Origin: CAMBDR01 sp046597185
GTDB lineage: Bacteria; Pseudomonadota; Gammaproteobacteria; Burkholderiales; Burkholderiaceae_D
Assembly: GCA_046597185.1 (NCBI GenBank)
Contig: JBKJLF010000307.1
Location: 1-17,039 of the forward strand
Reading direction: 5' to 3'
DNA: 17,039 bases
Shown: positions 16,745 through 17,039 of the stretch, piece by piece
Layout of the letters: every line of letters starts with the position of its first letter
How positions within the stretch are numbered: position 1 is the stretch's first letter
The notes under the pieces: generated by a model
Told to the model about the DNA's origin: nothing
What the model saw: the letters and a program-made list of their open reading frames with translations, nothing else
Databases searched by the model: none
Translations under genes and position numbers: made by a program

Positions 16745-16839
16745 TTGATTGCTGTTTTGCGTGCTAATAGTAACACGCCGATGCTATACTTTGCCATTCG
16801 TGGTGGTTGGCCAGTAGCGCTTGTTGTGGTTGTAAAGGG

Positions 16840-16845
16840 TATAAT
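16840..16845 (+). promoter_or_regulatory. perfect -10 element (TATAAT) upstream of the small proline-rich ORF
   Basis: A perfect TATAAT at 16840-16845 would start transcription near 16852, giving a leader of about 25 nt before the ATG at 16878. No good -35 is found at 16-18 bp; TTGTTG lies only 13 bp upstream. An activator-dependent promoter is possible. Confidence 0.45.
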
Positions 16846-16877
16846 TGCGACTCACATTTCTTTTCTTGGAGCTTTCA

Positions 16878-17003
16878 ATGTTTGATTTTTCCTTCTTGCC
16901 ACAAACCCCGGTTCTGCCAGTCAATCACGCACAACATGATTTAATACCGCCGCCTGCATTGGCGGAAAATGCTGATAACTATCCACCACCGCCGCCAAAA
17001 TAA
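16878..17003 (+). CDS. 41-residue proline-rich small protein or peptide precursor
   Basis: The ATG at 16878 has GGAG (16868-16871) at good spacing and a perfect TATAAT a further 25 bp up. The 41-residue product begins MFDFSFLPQTPVLPV, contains LIPPPAL, and ends NYPPPPPK. Eleven of 41 residues are proline and there is no cysteine. Its stop lies 26 bp before the next ATG, which has its own GAGGT site, so the two are probably one operon. There is no signal peptide. I do not recognise the family. Possibilities are a peptide precursor matured by the downstream product, a leader peptide whose five-proline run stalls ribosomes near its stop, or a small partner protein. The coding call rests on the ribosome site and promoter. 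Confidence 0.55.
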   Translation: MFDFSFLPQTPVLPVNHAQHDLIPPPALAENADNYPPPPPK

Positions 17004-17029
17004 ATGCGGCTAACCATTTCGAGGTAGAC

Positions 17030-17039
17030 ATGCTTTCAA
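17030..17039 (+). CDS. start of a downstream gene, cut by the window edge
   Basis: ATG at 17030 reads Met-Leu-Ser before the window ends, with GAGGT (17021-17025) 4 nt upstream. Position and ribosome site suggest it is the second gene of the operon headed by the 41-residue ORF. Nothing can be said of its product. Confidence 0.4.

Noticed and set aside
1..17039. tRNA or rRNA genes, CRISPR arrays, insertion sequences, prophage genes
   Set aside because: No cloverleaf-like blocks, no regular spaced repeats of CRISPR size, no transposase or integrase motifs and no terminal inverted repeats were seen by eye.

Overview
The window looks like chromosomal DNA of a beta-proteobacterium, possibly an Oxalobacteraceae or Undibacterium-like member of the Burkholderiales. 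This is judged from intermediate base composition, two large hybrid kinases, a CadC-like winged-helix/TPR regulator, a PepO-type M13 peptidase and a VioB-related protein. The taxonomic guess is inference; no rRNA or other marker gene is present. I see no tRNA, rRNA, CRISPR array, transposase or integrase.

Layout. (1) 128-2218 (+): a 696-residue protein that resembles the N-terminal part of VioB/RebD (chromopyrrolate-type dimer synthases) but lacks their C-terminal ferritin-like domain. (2) 2384-5001 (+): two overlapping ATPase genes behind a 26-bp perfect palindrome. Both are broken as read: three frameshifts, each in a run of six or more G, and loss of the whole P-loop region from the first gene. 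(3) 4994-7210 (-): a membrane-anchored OmpR/CadC-type transcription factor with a periplasmic TolB-like and TPR part. It has a near-consensus promoter that fixes its start and ends tail-to-tail with the ATPases, with an 8-bp overlap. (4) 7339-7852: a helically phased array of CTTCAG repeats, then a fragment of a bacterial Ig-like protein. (5) 8077-13057: two paralogous hybrid histidine kinases facing each other, 25 bp apart. The larger has a multi-pass membrane region, PAS, HisKA, HATPase, two REC domains and Hpt. The smaller has two membrane segments, HisKA, HATPase, one REC and Hpt. (6) 13273-15309 (+): a secreted M13 zinc metallopeptidase. (7) 15451-16698 (+): an ABC/OLD-like AAA ATPase with a short ORF overlapping its 3' end that may be the stump of a partner gene. 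(8) 16878-17039 (+): a 41-residue proline-rich small ORF directly before the start of another gene that runs out of the window.

How the parts relate. The two kinases probably belong to one phosphorelay. Both end in Hpt domains with the same local sequence, and neither has an output-type response regulator beside it here, so the final receiver is elsewhere. The wHTH/TPR regulator is the natural candidate to bind the CTTCAG array next to its own promoter. The two damaged ATPases and the later OLD-like ATPase are the accessory, defence- or conflict-like part of the window; that role is inferred from family resemblance only.

The observations most worth a second look are the poly-G frameshifts with the lost P-loop, the solo VioB N-terminal module, the CTTCAG array, the mirrored kinases, and the 41-residue proline-rich ORF upstream of an unseen gene.
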